DNA of 64,000 nt. Source: Streptomyces lateritius (lineage in GTDB: Bacteria > Actinomycetota > Actinomycetes > Streptomycetales > Streptomycetaceae). Location of the stretch: contig NZ_BMTO01000003.1 of NCBI RefSeq assembly GCF_014649715.1, forward strand, positions 328,218 through 392,217, read 5' to 3'. The number at the start of each line of letters is the position of its first letter. The first letter of the stretch is position 1. The notes beneath the pieces were generated by a model. It saw only the letters and a program-made list of their open reading frames with translations, ran no database searches and was not told the origin of the DNA. Shown one piece after another: positions 44,534 through 52,578 of this stretch. The translations under genes were made by a program, and so were the position numbers.

Positions 44534-45586
44534 ATGGACCAGGACCTCGGTAGCGACCTTCCCACGCTCGTCCGCGCGCTGAGCGGGCGGGTCGACCCGG
44601 CGCGCCTGCGGTACGACGTGGAGCTTCTGGCCGACCGGCCGCGCGGCCGGACCGCCGCGCCCGAGGCCATGGCACGGGCCGAGGCACATGTGGTGCGGGA
44701 GCTGACGGAGGCCGGCTGGCGGACAGAGCGGCGGCCCTTCGACGTACGCGGCCGCCTGGGATGCTCGGACCGCCCAGGCGGAGGAATGTCCCCGCTCCGT
44801 CTCCGCCTGCACCGGCGGCTCACCGGCGCCAACCTCCTGGCCCGGCTGCCGGGCGCCGACGACCGCCCCACCGTGATCGTCGGGGCGCATCTCGACACCG
44901 TGCGGGGGAGCCCCGGCGCCGACGACAACGCCTCGGGGGTCGCCGCGCTGCTGGAGACCGCCCGGCTTCTCGGCGGGCTGCCGGGGCGGCCCCCCGCGGT
45001 CACCCTCATGGTCTTCGACATGGAGGAGCTGGGGTTCATCGGTTCCCGGGTCGCGGCCCGGCGTCTTCGCCGCGACGGCACCACCCCGCAGGCGGGCATG
45101 ATCTGCCTCGAGTCGGTCGGCTGCTTCGCGACCGAGCCCGGGACCCAGCGTCTGCCCAAAGGGTTCGGCCTGCTCTTCCCCCGTGCGGTCGCCGCCGTGC
45201 GCGCGACCGGGCTGCGGGGCGACTTCACTCTCGTGGTCCATCGGCGCTCGACCGATCAAGCCGCCTCCCTCTGGCAGCGGGCCGCCGGCGCCGCCGAACC
45301 CCCGCTGCCCGTCGTCACGCTGCGCGACCCGCGCCCCGACGGCCCGCTCGGCGCCCTCGCCGGCCTCCTCCTGCCGCCGCTCAACCAGCTCGGCCGCAGC
45401 GACCACGCGGCCTTCTGGAACGCCGGGATCCCGGCCGTCCTGCTCACGAGCACGGCCGAGTTCCGCAACCCCCACTACCACCGGCCGACCGACACCCCGG
45501 ACACCCTGGACTATTCACGCCTCGCGTCGGTCACCGCCGCGACCACCGCGACGGCCCTGTCCTGGCGACCCCGTCGACCCGGATAG
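44534..45586 (+). CDS. M28-family zinc metallopeptidase
   Basis: 350 residues. Zinc ligands and catalytic residues of M28: VGAHLDTV (H119), GADDNASG (D130/D131), MEELGF (general base and ligand E164/E165), LESVG, and the last ligand H in NPHYHRPTDT. It has no signal peptide that I can see, so a cytosolic aminopeptidase is likely, although relatives are often secreted. ATG 44534 with GGTGGAG about 11 bases upstream. Its stop lies 13 bp from the convergent Rrf2 stop. Confidence 0.9.
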   Translation: MDQDLGSDLPTLVRALSGRVDPARLRYDVELLADRPRGRTAAPEAMARAEAHVVRELTEAGWRTERRPFDVRGRLGCSDRPGGGMSPLRLRLHRRLTGANLLARLPGADDRPTVIVGAHLDTVRGSPGADDNASGVAALLETARLLGGLPGRPPAVTLMVFDMEELGFIGSRVAARRLRRDGTTPQAGMICLESVGCFATEPGTQRLPKGFGLLFPRAVAAVRATGLRGDFTLVVHRRSTDQAASLWQRAAGAAEPPLPVVTLRDPRPDGPLGALAGLLLPPLNQLGRSDHAAFWNAGIPAVLLTSTAEFRNPHYHRPTDTPDTLDYSRLASVTAATTATALSWRPRRPG

Positions 45587-45599
45587 TCCGCACCGGGGG

Positions 45600-46061
45600 T
45601 TACGGATAGGTCCGCACGTCGTCGTTGTACTCGCTGGCCCGTTCCCGTACCAGCTCGGGGAGGGTCCCCGCCGCCAGATCCGCGAGGGTCGTGCCCTCCA
45701 GGACGTGGCGAAGGCTCGCCCGGACGGCACGCCACACGTCCGGCATCGGGGCGGCGGCGCCCTGGTACTCGAGACCCGTCAGTTTCAGGTCACGCACGCT
45801 CACGAGCGGACCGTCCATGGCACGGATGACATCGGCGAGAGTGATGTCCGCCGCGGGCGCGGCGAGTGAGTAGCCGCCCTCCGGGCCGCGCACGCTCCGC
45901 ACCAGCCGCGCCTGACGCAACTCGCTGAGGACGACGAAGAGGAAGCGGACGGGGATGTCCTGACGGCCGGCGATCTCCTCCGCCTTCAGAGGCCGGTCGG
46001 GCGAACACGCCAGCTCCGCCATGGCCCGCAGGGCGTAGTCCGTTCTCGCTGAGATCCTCAC
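45600..46061 (-). CDS. Rrf2-family transcription regulator lacking the cluster cysteines
   Basis: 153 residues with the Rrf2 winged helix (MRISARTDYALRAMAELA, EEIAGRQDIPVRFLFVVLSELRQARLVRSVRGPEGGYSLA, ITLADVIRAMDGP). The three cysteines that bind an iron-sulfur cluster in IscR/NsrR/RsrR (in the 92-106 region) are absent; C19 is the only cysteine. It may use a different signal. It is divergent from the FAD-TPR fusion gene, which it probably regulates, with 144 bp between starts. Confidence 0.9.
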   Translation of the reverse strand: MRISARTDYALRAMAELACSPDRPLKAEEIAGRQDIPVRFLFVVLSELRQARLVRSVRGPEGGYSLAAPAADITLADVIRAMDGPLVSVRDLKLTGLEYQGAAAPMPDVWRAVRASLRHVLEGTTLADLAAGTLPELVRERASEYNDDVRTYP

Positions 46062-46205
46062 CGCCTCAATGTCTCACGGTTGGCGCGAAACTGATCCGGC
46101 ATCCCCACCGCCGACTGAGCGGGCTTGTCATTCCACATTCTCCATCGACATAGTGAACATCGCCGAACTTCACCGTGCGCCATCCGCCTTGGCTCGGAGG
46201 TTTCC

Positions 46206-48926
46206 GTGGTTCCCGTCGCGTCCGTGGTGTCCACCCGTCAGCGATCGACCGTGGCCGTGGTCGGCGCGGGCGCCGCCGGCGCGCTCGTAGCCGTCCAGCT
46301 GTGCGAAGCCGCGGCCCGGCGCCGCACCCCGCTCGACCTGGTCCTGATCGACCCCGCCGCGGAGGCGGGCCGCGGCACGGCCTACGCCACCGAGGTCCCC
46401 GAGCACCGCCTCAACGTGCCCGTCGGCGGAATGAGCTGCTACCCGGACGACCCCGGGCACTTCCGCCGCTGGCTCTGCCGCCACGGCGAATCCACCGTCA
46501 CCGCCGCCGACTTCGCCTCCCGCCACCGCTTCGGCTCGTACCTCGCCGACACCCTCGGACGCGCCATCATCACGGCGCACGGCACAGTCGCCGTACGCCG
46601 GCTGCGGACCACGGCCGGGAACTGCGCCGACACGGCCGACGGGCGCCTCGCGCTCACGCTCGCCGACGGTGGGACCGTGACGGCCGACAGCGTCGTCCTG
46701 GCCACCGGGCCCGCCGCCGGAACGGCCGGCTGGGCCCCGGCGGAACTGCGCGGTTCCGACCGGTTCGTCACCGACCCCTGGGCGCCCGGAGCACTCGACG
46801 CGGTGGACCCGGCGGACGACGTCCTGCTCGTCGGCACCGGCCTGACCGCCGTCGACCTCGCCCTCGTCCTCGACCGGCCGGGTCGCACGGTGCACGCCGT
46901 GTCCCGCAGCGGACTCCTGCCCCGGCCGCACGCCGTCGCCCCGCTGCCGCCCGTGCCCCCTCCGCCCGGTATCGGCGCCCTCCCGCTCCACCGGCTGCGC
47001 CCGGCACTGCGCCGGCACCTCGCCGCCGTCCTGCGGGACCACGGCGACTGGCGGCCCGCCTTCGACGGACTGCGCCCCGGCATCGCGGCGCTCTGGCAGG
47101 GCCTCACCGACGAGGAGCGGGCCGAGTTCCTCGCCCGCGACGCCACCCGGTGGAACGTCCACCGCCACCGCATGGCACCGGCCACCGCGGAGGCCGTCGC
47201 CCGTGCCCGCGCCGCCCGCCGCCTGCGGATCCACGCCGGACGGATCGCCGCCGCCGAGCCGCTCGAGGACGGCCGGCTCGTCGTCCGTCTCGCCGACGGC
47301 CGGGAACTGACCGTGGCCCGGGTGGTGGACTGCACCGGGCCCGGACTCCGGATGGACGGCGCCGACGACCCGCTGTGGGGCGGCCTGATCGCCGACGGCC
47401 TCGCGGTGCCGGGCCCCTTGGGCATCGGCGTCGCCACCGACGCGGGCCGGCTCCTCGACGGCCAAGGACGCACCGAGCGGCCGCTGTTCACCCTGGGCGC
47501 GCCCCGGCGTGGCGAGCTGTGGGAGACGACCGCGATCCCGGAGATCCGTGTCCAGGCCAAGGAGATCGCCGAGGCCGTCCTCGCACCGCTCACCCCCGCC
47601 CGCCCCGCCGGGCGCCGCAGGCCCACCGACCAGTTCGGGCTGCCGCTCTCCACCCACGCCGCCGCCGCCACGGCCTTCCGCACCGGGCTCGGCCGGGTCG
47701 TCACCGTACGCGCCAAGGCGGCCGAGGCGTTCGCCCGATCCGTCGAACTCGACCCCGGCTTCGCCCTCGGCCATGCCGCGCTCGCCCTGCTCGGCCACGA
47801 GAGCGGCGCGGACGTCGACGTCTCCCGCGCGCTCGCCGACGCCCAGCGCAGCGCCGCGGAGCGTGGTGACGAACGGGAACGCTCCTTCGTCGACGTCGTC
47901 ACCCGACGCGTCCGCGCGCACGACGGAGGTCCGGCGTCGGCGGACGACGGGGACCGGGCGCTCGTCGACCACCTCGACCGGTTCCCCGGCGACGCCTTCG
48001 CGCTCGGCATCGCCGTCCCCACGATCGCCTTCTCCGGGGTCGGGGACCTCGACGGCTCCCTCGCGCTGCGGCTCGTGGAACACACCGCGCCCGCCTACGA
48101 CGGTCACTGGTTCCACACCTCGCTCCTCGCCTTCGTCCGTCAGGAACAGGGCCGGATCGACGAGGCGGGCGCCCTCGCCCGGGTGGCCCTGGCCGCCGAA
48201 CCCGCCTCCGGGCACGCCGTGCACGCCCTCGCCCACGTCCACTACGAGTCCGGCGCGCACCGCGACGGCCGCGACTGGCTCGACGGCTGGATCGGCGGCC
48301 AGGGCAGGGGAGCCGTGCACCGGGCGCACTTCTCCTGGCACGTGGCGCTGCACGAACTGGCCCTGGACGACACCGAGGCGGTACGCCGCCGCTGGTTCGC
48401 CCAGCTGGCTCCCCGTCAGGTGAACGGCGTACGGGCACTCGTCGACTCCGGATCCCTCCTGTGGCGGGCCCGGATGTCCCGGAACTGGACGGGCCGGGTG
48501 CCCGTCGAGGGGGTTCTCGACGCGGTCGCCCGTGACCTGGTCGAGCGACCCGCCACCGCCTTCACCGCGCTGCACAGCGCCGTCGCCCTCACGGCGGCGG
48601 GCGACCTGCCCGCGCTGCGCCGTCTGCGCACCCACGCCGCCGGAGCCGATCCCGTCCAGCGGGAGGTCGTCGTCCCGCTGTGCCGCGCCCTCGAAGCCGT
48701 ACTGGAGGAGCGGTGGACGACGGCGGTGACCGGACTGCGGGCGCTCCTGCCCTCCCTGCGCAAGGTGGGCGGCAGCGCCGCGCAGCGCGAGGTCGTCGAG
48801 GAGACGCTGCTGTACGCGCTGATGGAGGCGGGCCACAGCGACGCCGCCCGCCACCTCCTGGAGGAGCGCCTCGACCGTCGGGCCTCCCCGCTCGACCGGC
48901 GACGCCTGGCCGACCTGCCCGCCTGA
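46206..48926 (+). CDS. FAD/NAD(P)-binding protein fused to a TPR (TTC38-like) domain
   Basis: 906 residues in two parts. Residues 15-480 are a FAD_NAD_binding flavoprotein of the YdhS/lysine-hydroxylase-like kind: TVAVVGAGAAGALVAVQL, DLVLIDPAAEAGRGTAYATEVPEHRLNVPVGGMS, VVLATGP, second motif VLLVGTGLTAVDLALVLD, and VVDCTGPG. Residues about 490-906 are helical repeats with SVELDPGFALGHAALALLGHESG, HAVHALAHVHYESGAHRDGRDWLDGWI, and AHFSWHVALHELAL, the TTC38-type pattern. GTG 46206 with GGAGG 5 bases before. Function unknown; the usual homologues of each half are separate proteins. Confidence 0.88.
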   Translation: MVPVASVVSTRQRSTVAVVGAGAAGALVAVQLCEAAARRRTPLDLVLIDPAAEAGRGTAYATEVPEHRLNVPVGGMSCYPDDPGHFRRWLCRHGESTVTAADFASRHRFGSYLADTLGRAIITAHGTVAVRRLRTTAGNCADTADGRLALTLADGGTVTADSVVLATGPAAGTAGWAPAELRGSDRFVTDPWAPGALDAVDPADDVLLVGTGLTAVDLALVLDRPGRTVHAVSRSGLLPRPHAVAPLPPVPPPPGIGALPLHRLRPALRRHLAAVLRDHGDWRPAFDGLRPGIAALWQGLTDEERAEFLARDATRWNVHRHRMAPATAEAVARARAARRLRIHAGRIAAAEPLEDGRLVVRLADGRELTVARVVDCTGPGLRMDGADDPLWGGLIADGLAVPGPLGIGVATDAGRLLDGQGRTERPLFTLGAPRRGELWETTAIPEIRVQAKEIAEAVLAPLTPARPAGRRRPTDQFGLPLSTHAAAATAFRTGLGRVVTVRAKAAEAFARSVELDPGFALGHAALALLGHESGADVDVSRALADAQRSAAERGDERERSFVDVVTRRVRAHDGGPASADDGDRALVDHLDRFPGDAFALGIAVPTIAFSGVGDLDGSLALRLVEHTAPAYDGHWFHTSLLAFVRQEQGRIDEAGALARVALAAEPASGHAVHALAHVHYESGAHRDGRDWLDGWIGGQGRGAVHRAHFSWHVALHELALDDTEAVRRRWFAQLAPRQVNGVRALVDSGSLLWRARMSRNWTGRVPVEGVLDAVARDLVERPATAFTALHSAVALTAAGDLPALRRLRTHAAGADPVQREVVVPLCRALEAVLEERWTTAVTGLRALLPSLRKVGGSAAQREVVEETLLYALMEAGHSDAARHLLEERLDRRASPLDRRRLADLPA

Positions 48927-48961
48927 CGGGCGGGGCGGGGTAGCGGGTCGGCACACGGCGC

Positions 48962-49008
48962 GGCGGAAGCGGGTGCGAGGCGAGACGGGGGCCGCATCGG
49001 CTTCCGCC
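48962..49008. terminator. Inverted repeat between convergent FAD-TPR and Tm-1-like genes
   Basis: GGCGGAAGC and GCTTCCGCC, 9-bp perfect arms, 29-base loop, in the 86-bp gap between two stop codons. Confidence 0.55.
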
Positions 49009-49012
49009 TCCG

Positions 49013-50281
49013 TCAGCCCGCCTTCGCGTCGGCGATCAGCCGCTGGAGCAGATCGGCGGCGGCACGGCCGAACCACGGGTCGTTGAGGTGCGTGTCGATC
49101 TCGACGACCTCGACGGCGCTCCCCCTCAGCCCGTCCCGCAGGGCGGCGAACAGCGCCTCGTCCGCGGCCGGATCGTGGTACGGACCGCCCGGCGCCCCCA
49201 GCGTGGACAGCCCGCGCAGCGGCAGACACACCGCCGTCGGTCCAGTCGACACCCGTAGCTTCGCGGCGACATGCGCCCCCAGTTCGGCGCACTCCCGCGC
49301 CGTCGTGCGGACGACCGAGACGGACGGGTTGTGCACCCGTACGTCCCGGTCGCGCACGCGGGCGGGAACGGTGTCGAGCGGGCCGAACTTCACCAGGTCC
49401 AGGGCCCCGGGGCTCACCACCTGCGGCACCCCGCGGCGCCCGGCGGCCGTCATCCGGTCAGGCCCCGCCGTCAGGATGCCCCCGAACAGCTCGTCCGCGA
49501 TCTCGCAGAGCGTCAGATCGAGTACTCCCGCGAAGAGCCGCCGCTCGGCGAGCGATTCCAGGGTCCTCCCGCCGGACCCGCTGGCGTGGAACACCAGCAC
49601 CTCGTAGCCGTGCCCGGTCAGCCGCTCCCGCGCCGCGTCGACGCCGGACGTCGTCACCCCCGCCATGCTCGCCGCGATCAGGGGGCCACCGCCCTCGCCG
49701 CCCGCTCCGTCGTCACCCAGCTCGGCGGGGCGTACGGCCCGGGGCTCGGCGGCGAACCCCTTCGCCATGCTGGCGACCGCGTCGACAGCGTTGGCGAGGA
49801 TCGGGGCGGAGAGACGGTTGACGCCGGCGATGTCCACGACGCTGTACATCATCGTGATGTCGGCGGAGCCGACGTAGGGCGAGACGTCGCCGGCGGCCAT
49901 GGAGGAGACCATCACCTTCGGAACTCCGAGCGGCAGTTCCCGCATCGCCCGGGTCGCGATCGACGTACCGCCGCTGCCGCCGAGAGCGAGCACCCCGTGC
50001 AACCGTCCTTCCGCGTGGAGCCGCCGCACGATCTCGGCCGCGCCCCGTGCCATGGCCGTCACCGCCGCGCCCCGGTCGCCCTCCGCCCGCAGCCGCTCCA
50101 GGTCCCCGCCCGCAGCCCGCGCCACCTCCGCGCGCGGCACGTCGGCGGGTATGCGCGGAGTTCCCACCACCCCGGCGTCGACCACCACGACCTCGACGCC
50201 CCGTGACAGCAGTCGCTCACGCAGCCAGCCGTACTCCAGCCCCTTGGTGTCCAGCGTGCCCACCAGTACAACGATCGTCAT
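49013..50281 (-). CDS. Tm-1-like ATP-binding protein (UPF0261)
   Basis: 422 residues. N-terminal Rossmann-like domain: VVLVGTLDTKGLEYGWLRERL, VVDAGVVGTPRIPADVPR, LALGGSGGTSIATRAMRELPLGVPKVMVSSMAAGDVSPYVG; C-terminal TIM-barrel-like domain: MAGVTTSGVDAARERL, VFHASGSGGRTLESLA, PQVVSPGALDLVKFG, PLRGLSTLGAPGGPYHDPAADEALF. The family is named after the tomato antiviral Tm-1; bacterial role is unclear, some partner with a phosphoenolpyruvate-hydrolase-like protein. ATG 50281. Divergent from the Cyt-like gene. Confidence 0.9.
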   Translation of the reverse strand: MTIVVLVGTLDTKGLEYGWLRERLLSRGVEVVVVDAGVVGTPRIPADVPRAEVARAAGGDLERLRAEGDRGAAVTAMARGAAEIVRRLHAEGRLHGVLALGGSGGTSIATRAMRELPLGVPKVMVSSMAAGDVSPYVGSADITMMYSVVDIAGVNRLSAPILANAVDAVASMAKGFAAEPRAVRPAELGDDGAGGEGGGPLIAASMAGVTTSGVDAARERLTGHGYEVLVFHASGSGGRTLESLAERRLFAGVLDLTLCEIADELFGGILTAGPDRMTAAGRRGVPQVVSPGALDLVKFGPLDTVPARVRDRDVRVHNPSVSVVRTTARECAELGAHVAAKLRVSTGPTAVCLPLRGLSTLGAPGGPYHDPAADEALFAALRDGLRGSAVEVVEIDTHLNDPWFGRAAADLLQRLIADAKAG

Positions 50282-50411
50282 GCCCGTCAATGTGCGGGGA
50301 AGGGGCCGGATCGGCAAGACCATGGCTGTCCCTCGCCACTGCCCGGGAGCTGCCGTCCGTACGGCGGGACGACCTCGCCGCCCACGCGCCCGCTCGGCAT
50401 ACTGACCCCGC

Positions 50412-50458
50412 TTGATCACCCCGGATCAATGCCGATCGACATCTGATTGCTCTTGATC
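50412..50458. promoter_or_regulatory. Inverted repeat TTGATC-6-GATCAA plus a third TTGATC half-site before the Cyt-like gene
   Basis: Perfect arms at 50412-50417 and 50424-50429; another TTGATC at 50453-50458 lies 16 bp before the gene's ATG. The whole region is AT-rich for this chromosome, so the promoter is probably here. Confidence 0.5.
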
Positions 50459-50473
50459 ATCGCAGGAGGAGAC

Positions 50474-51052
50474 ATGGCCGCCAGTTTCAAGACCGTCATC
50501 GAGGTGGGCCCGGACCATCTCGAACAGGCCCGTGCCATCGACCGCTTGTTCCAGGAGGCGATCGCTCCGGCGACCGTCAACTTCGACTTCGACAACATCC
50601 GTCAGGCGGCCGCGGCCATCCCCGACAGCACCGTCGTGAAGATGGTCCGCGGCTGGGGACTTCAGGAGGAGGCCCCGGTCGTCGTCATGGTGCTCTCCCT
50701 CAAGGAGGCCGTACGCCAGGCGCTCCCGGCGGAGTTCGCCGACGCCCCCTTCTGGGACACGATCGAGCAGGAACTGGTCCACGCCTTCACCGGACTCGCG
50801 GCGCAGGAGAACGAGCCGGGGCTCTCGTACTACGACGAGGGCCCCGAGCACACCAGCTACTACCGGGACCTGTTCTTCGCCCTTCAGGACGAGGAGACCG
50901 GCGAGCACATGTACGCCGTCGCCTTCTGCATCGACGTGACCGTCGGCCTGGAGAAGGAGAAGGCCGGCGCGCTGCGGACGGGGGACATCGCCCCCTACAC
51001 GATCCGGCTCAACGCGATCGTGGTGCGCCAGGAACTGGGCCTCGCCGCCTGA
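50474..51052 (+). CDS. Cyt-family cytolytic delta-endotoxin homologue
   Basis: 192 residues that align through most of their length with Bacillus thuringiensis Cyt1-type toxins: FKTVIEVGPDHLEQARAIDRL, FQEAIAPATVNFDFDNI, then VVMVLSLKEAVRQAL, FTGLAAQENEP, and RDLFFALQDEETGEHMYAVAF followed by CIDVTVGLEKEKAG. In Cyt1Aa the matching parts read FTNLNTQKNEA and NVLFAIQNAQTGGVMYCVP. Cyt proteins insert into lipid bilayers. No signal peptide is visible (Cyt toxins also lack one). ATG 50474 has a strong AGGAGGAG. Alone in its transcription unit. Identification is from memory of the family, not a search. Confidence 0.8.
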   Translation: MAASFKTVIEVGPDHLEQARAIDRLFQEAIAPATVNFDFDNIRQAAAAIPDSTVVKMVRGWGLQEEAPVVVMVLSLKEAVRQALPAEFADAPFWDTIEQELVHAFTGLAAQENEPGLSYYDEGPEHTSYYRDLFFALQDEETGEHMYAVAFCIDVTVGLEKEKAGALRTGDIAPYTIRLNAIVVRQELGLAA

Positions 51053-51210
51053 CGGTCGTGTGAACGTGTGAACGTGCCGCCGGCCCGGTACGCCCGTACA
51101 CCCCGTACACCCCGTACGCCCGTACCGCATCGCACCGGAGCGCCCCGGCTCGCACCGACGCACCGGCCCGCCGTCCCGGGCCGGTCCCACCCGGAACCTA
51201 GACTGCCCGC

Positions 51211-51831
51211 ATGGCGAAGTACTTCGACGTGCACCCCGACAATCCTCAGCGGCGCACCATCAGCAGTGTGGCGGACAGCATCCGGTCCGGCGCGCTCGTC
51301 GCGTATCCGACGGATTCCTGTTACGCCCTGGGATGCCGACTGGGCAGCCGTGACGGCATCAGTCGCATCAGGTCCATCCGGAACCTCGACGACCGTCACC
51401 ATTTCACCCTGGTGTGCCAGAACTTCGCGCAGCTCGGACAGTTCGTGCACATCGACAACGACGTCTTCCGCGCGATCAAGGCGGCGACGCCCGGCAGGTA
51501 CACCTTCATCCTGCCCGCGACGAGGGAAGTGCCGCGCCAGTTGCTGCACCCCAAGAAGAAGACCGTCGGTGTCCGCATCCCCGACCACGCCGTCGCGCAG
51601 GCCCTGCTCGCCGAACTCGGCGAACCGCTGCTCTCCAGCACCCTGCTCCTGCCCGACGAGGAGGAGCCGATGACCCAGGGCTGGGAGATCAAGGAACGGC
51701 TCGACCACGTGGTCGACGTCGTGGTGGACTCGGGCGACTGCGGCACGGAGCCGACCACGGTCATCGACTTCTCCGGCGGCGAACTCGACATCGTCCGCAG
51801 GGGAGCGGGCGACACCACGCGGTTCGAGTGA
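51211..51831 (+). CDS. YciO/Sua5/TsaC-family threonylcarbamoyl-AMP synthase-like protein
   Basis: 206 residues, single YrdC domain. Motifs: ISSVADSIRSGALVAYPTDSCYALGC (nucleotide binding), ISRIRSIRNLDDRHHFTLVCQNFAQL (KRxxxFTL region), TPGRYTFILPATREVPRQLLHPKKKTVGVRIPDH, and TTVIDFSGGELDIVRRGAGD. It is nearer YciO than TsaC in length and at RNLDDRHHF. True TsaC makes t6A tRNA precursor; YciO's role is debated. ATG 51211 is preceded by a CCGTACACC-type minor repeat region and no strong ribosome site. Confidence 0.88.
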   Translation: MAKYFDVHPDNPQRRTISSVADSIRSGALVAYPTDSCYALGCRLGSRDGISRIRSIRNLDDRHHFTLVCQNFAQLGQFVHIDNDVFRAIKAATPGRYTFILPATREVPRQLLHPKKKTVGVRIPDHAVAQALLAELGEPLLSSTLLLPDEEEPMTQGWEIKERLDHVVDVVVDSGDCGTEPTTVIDFSGGELDIVRRGAGDTTRFE

Positions 51832-51875
51832 CCGGCGCCCCACGCCGGGCCGGGGCCGCGTGTGATGATCGGCGC

Positions 51876-52532
51876 ATGACCGTCATATCTGTGAGGCGCG
51901 CGCTCGTGGTGGCCGCGGGGGTGGCCGTCGCGGCCGTGGTGACCGGCGGGTGCGGACTCTCGGCGGAGATCGACCGTGAGGTCGACCCCGAGCGCACCCG
52001 GGCGGCGGCATCGCCGAAGCCGCCGCCCATCGTGGCACCGGTGGAGACGGGGGCACCCCGGCCCGGGGACGCCGAACCGACGCCCTCCGTGGCGGCGACG
52101 GGCTGCCCGGCGACCGGAGTGACGGTGTCGACGGGCGCGGTGAACGCCGCCATGGGGCTCCGGGCCATGCCGGTGACGCTCACCAACTGCGGTGGCGGCA
52201 CCCAGCGGTTGAACGGCTACCCCGATGTACGGGTACGTGACGTCGAGAACGAGCGCATGGACGTCACCGTACTCAAGGGGACGGGACCGATCACCCAGCT
52301 CGACGACCCGGGGCCGCACCCCGTCACGCTCGCGCCCGGAGAGTCCGCGCGCAGTGTGTTCGTCTGGCGCTACTCCGCCGTCGACGCGGCGACGCTGCGG
52401 GGGAGCGGCGTGCACGTGGAGATCGGCCCGGCCGTCGGGGCGGAGCGGCAGACCGTCGAACCGGAGGGCGGCCTCGACGTGGGGGAGACGGGACTGCTCG
52501 GCACGACGGCGTGGCAGAAGGTCGTCGACTGA
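51876..52532 (+). CDS. DUF4232-domain lipoprotein
   Basis: 218 residues. Signal peptide with lipobox VVTGGC (cysteine about residue 26) for lipid anchoring on the outer membrane face, then a Pro-rich spacer (ASPKPPPIVAPVETGAPRPGD) and a DUF4232 beta-domain (GAVNAAMGLRAMPVTLTNCGGGTQRLNGYPDVRVRD, APGESARSVFVWR). Common in actinobacteria; role unknown. ATG 51876. Not obviously coupled to the YciO-like gene 44 bp upstream. Confidence 0.85.
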   Translation: MTVISVRRALVVAAGVAVAAVVTGGCGLSAEIDREVDPERTRAAASPKPPPIVAPVETGAPRPGDAEPTPSVAATGCPATGVTVSTGAVNAAMGLRAMPVTLTNCGGGTQRLNGYPDVRVRDVENERMDVTVLKGTGPITQLDDPGPHPVTLAPGESARSVFVWRYSAVDAATLRGSGVHVEIGPAVGAERQTVEPEGGLDVGETGLLGTTAWQKVVD

Positions 52533-52578
52533 GCCGCCCGAACGTGCCTGATCTCCCCCACTCCGGCCCGCCCGGTGC

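Noticed and set aside
51088..51125. CCCGTACAC-type short repeats before the YciO-like gene
   Set aside because: Imperfect, very short and compositionally simple; no hairpin or known operator pattern.
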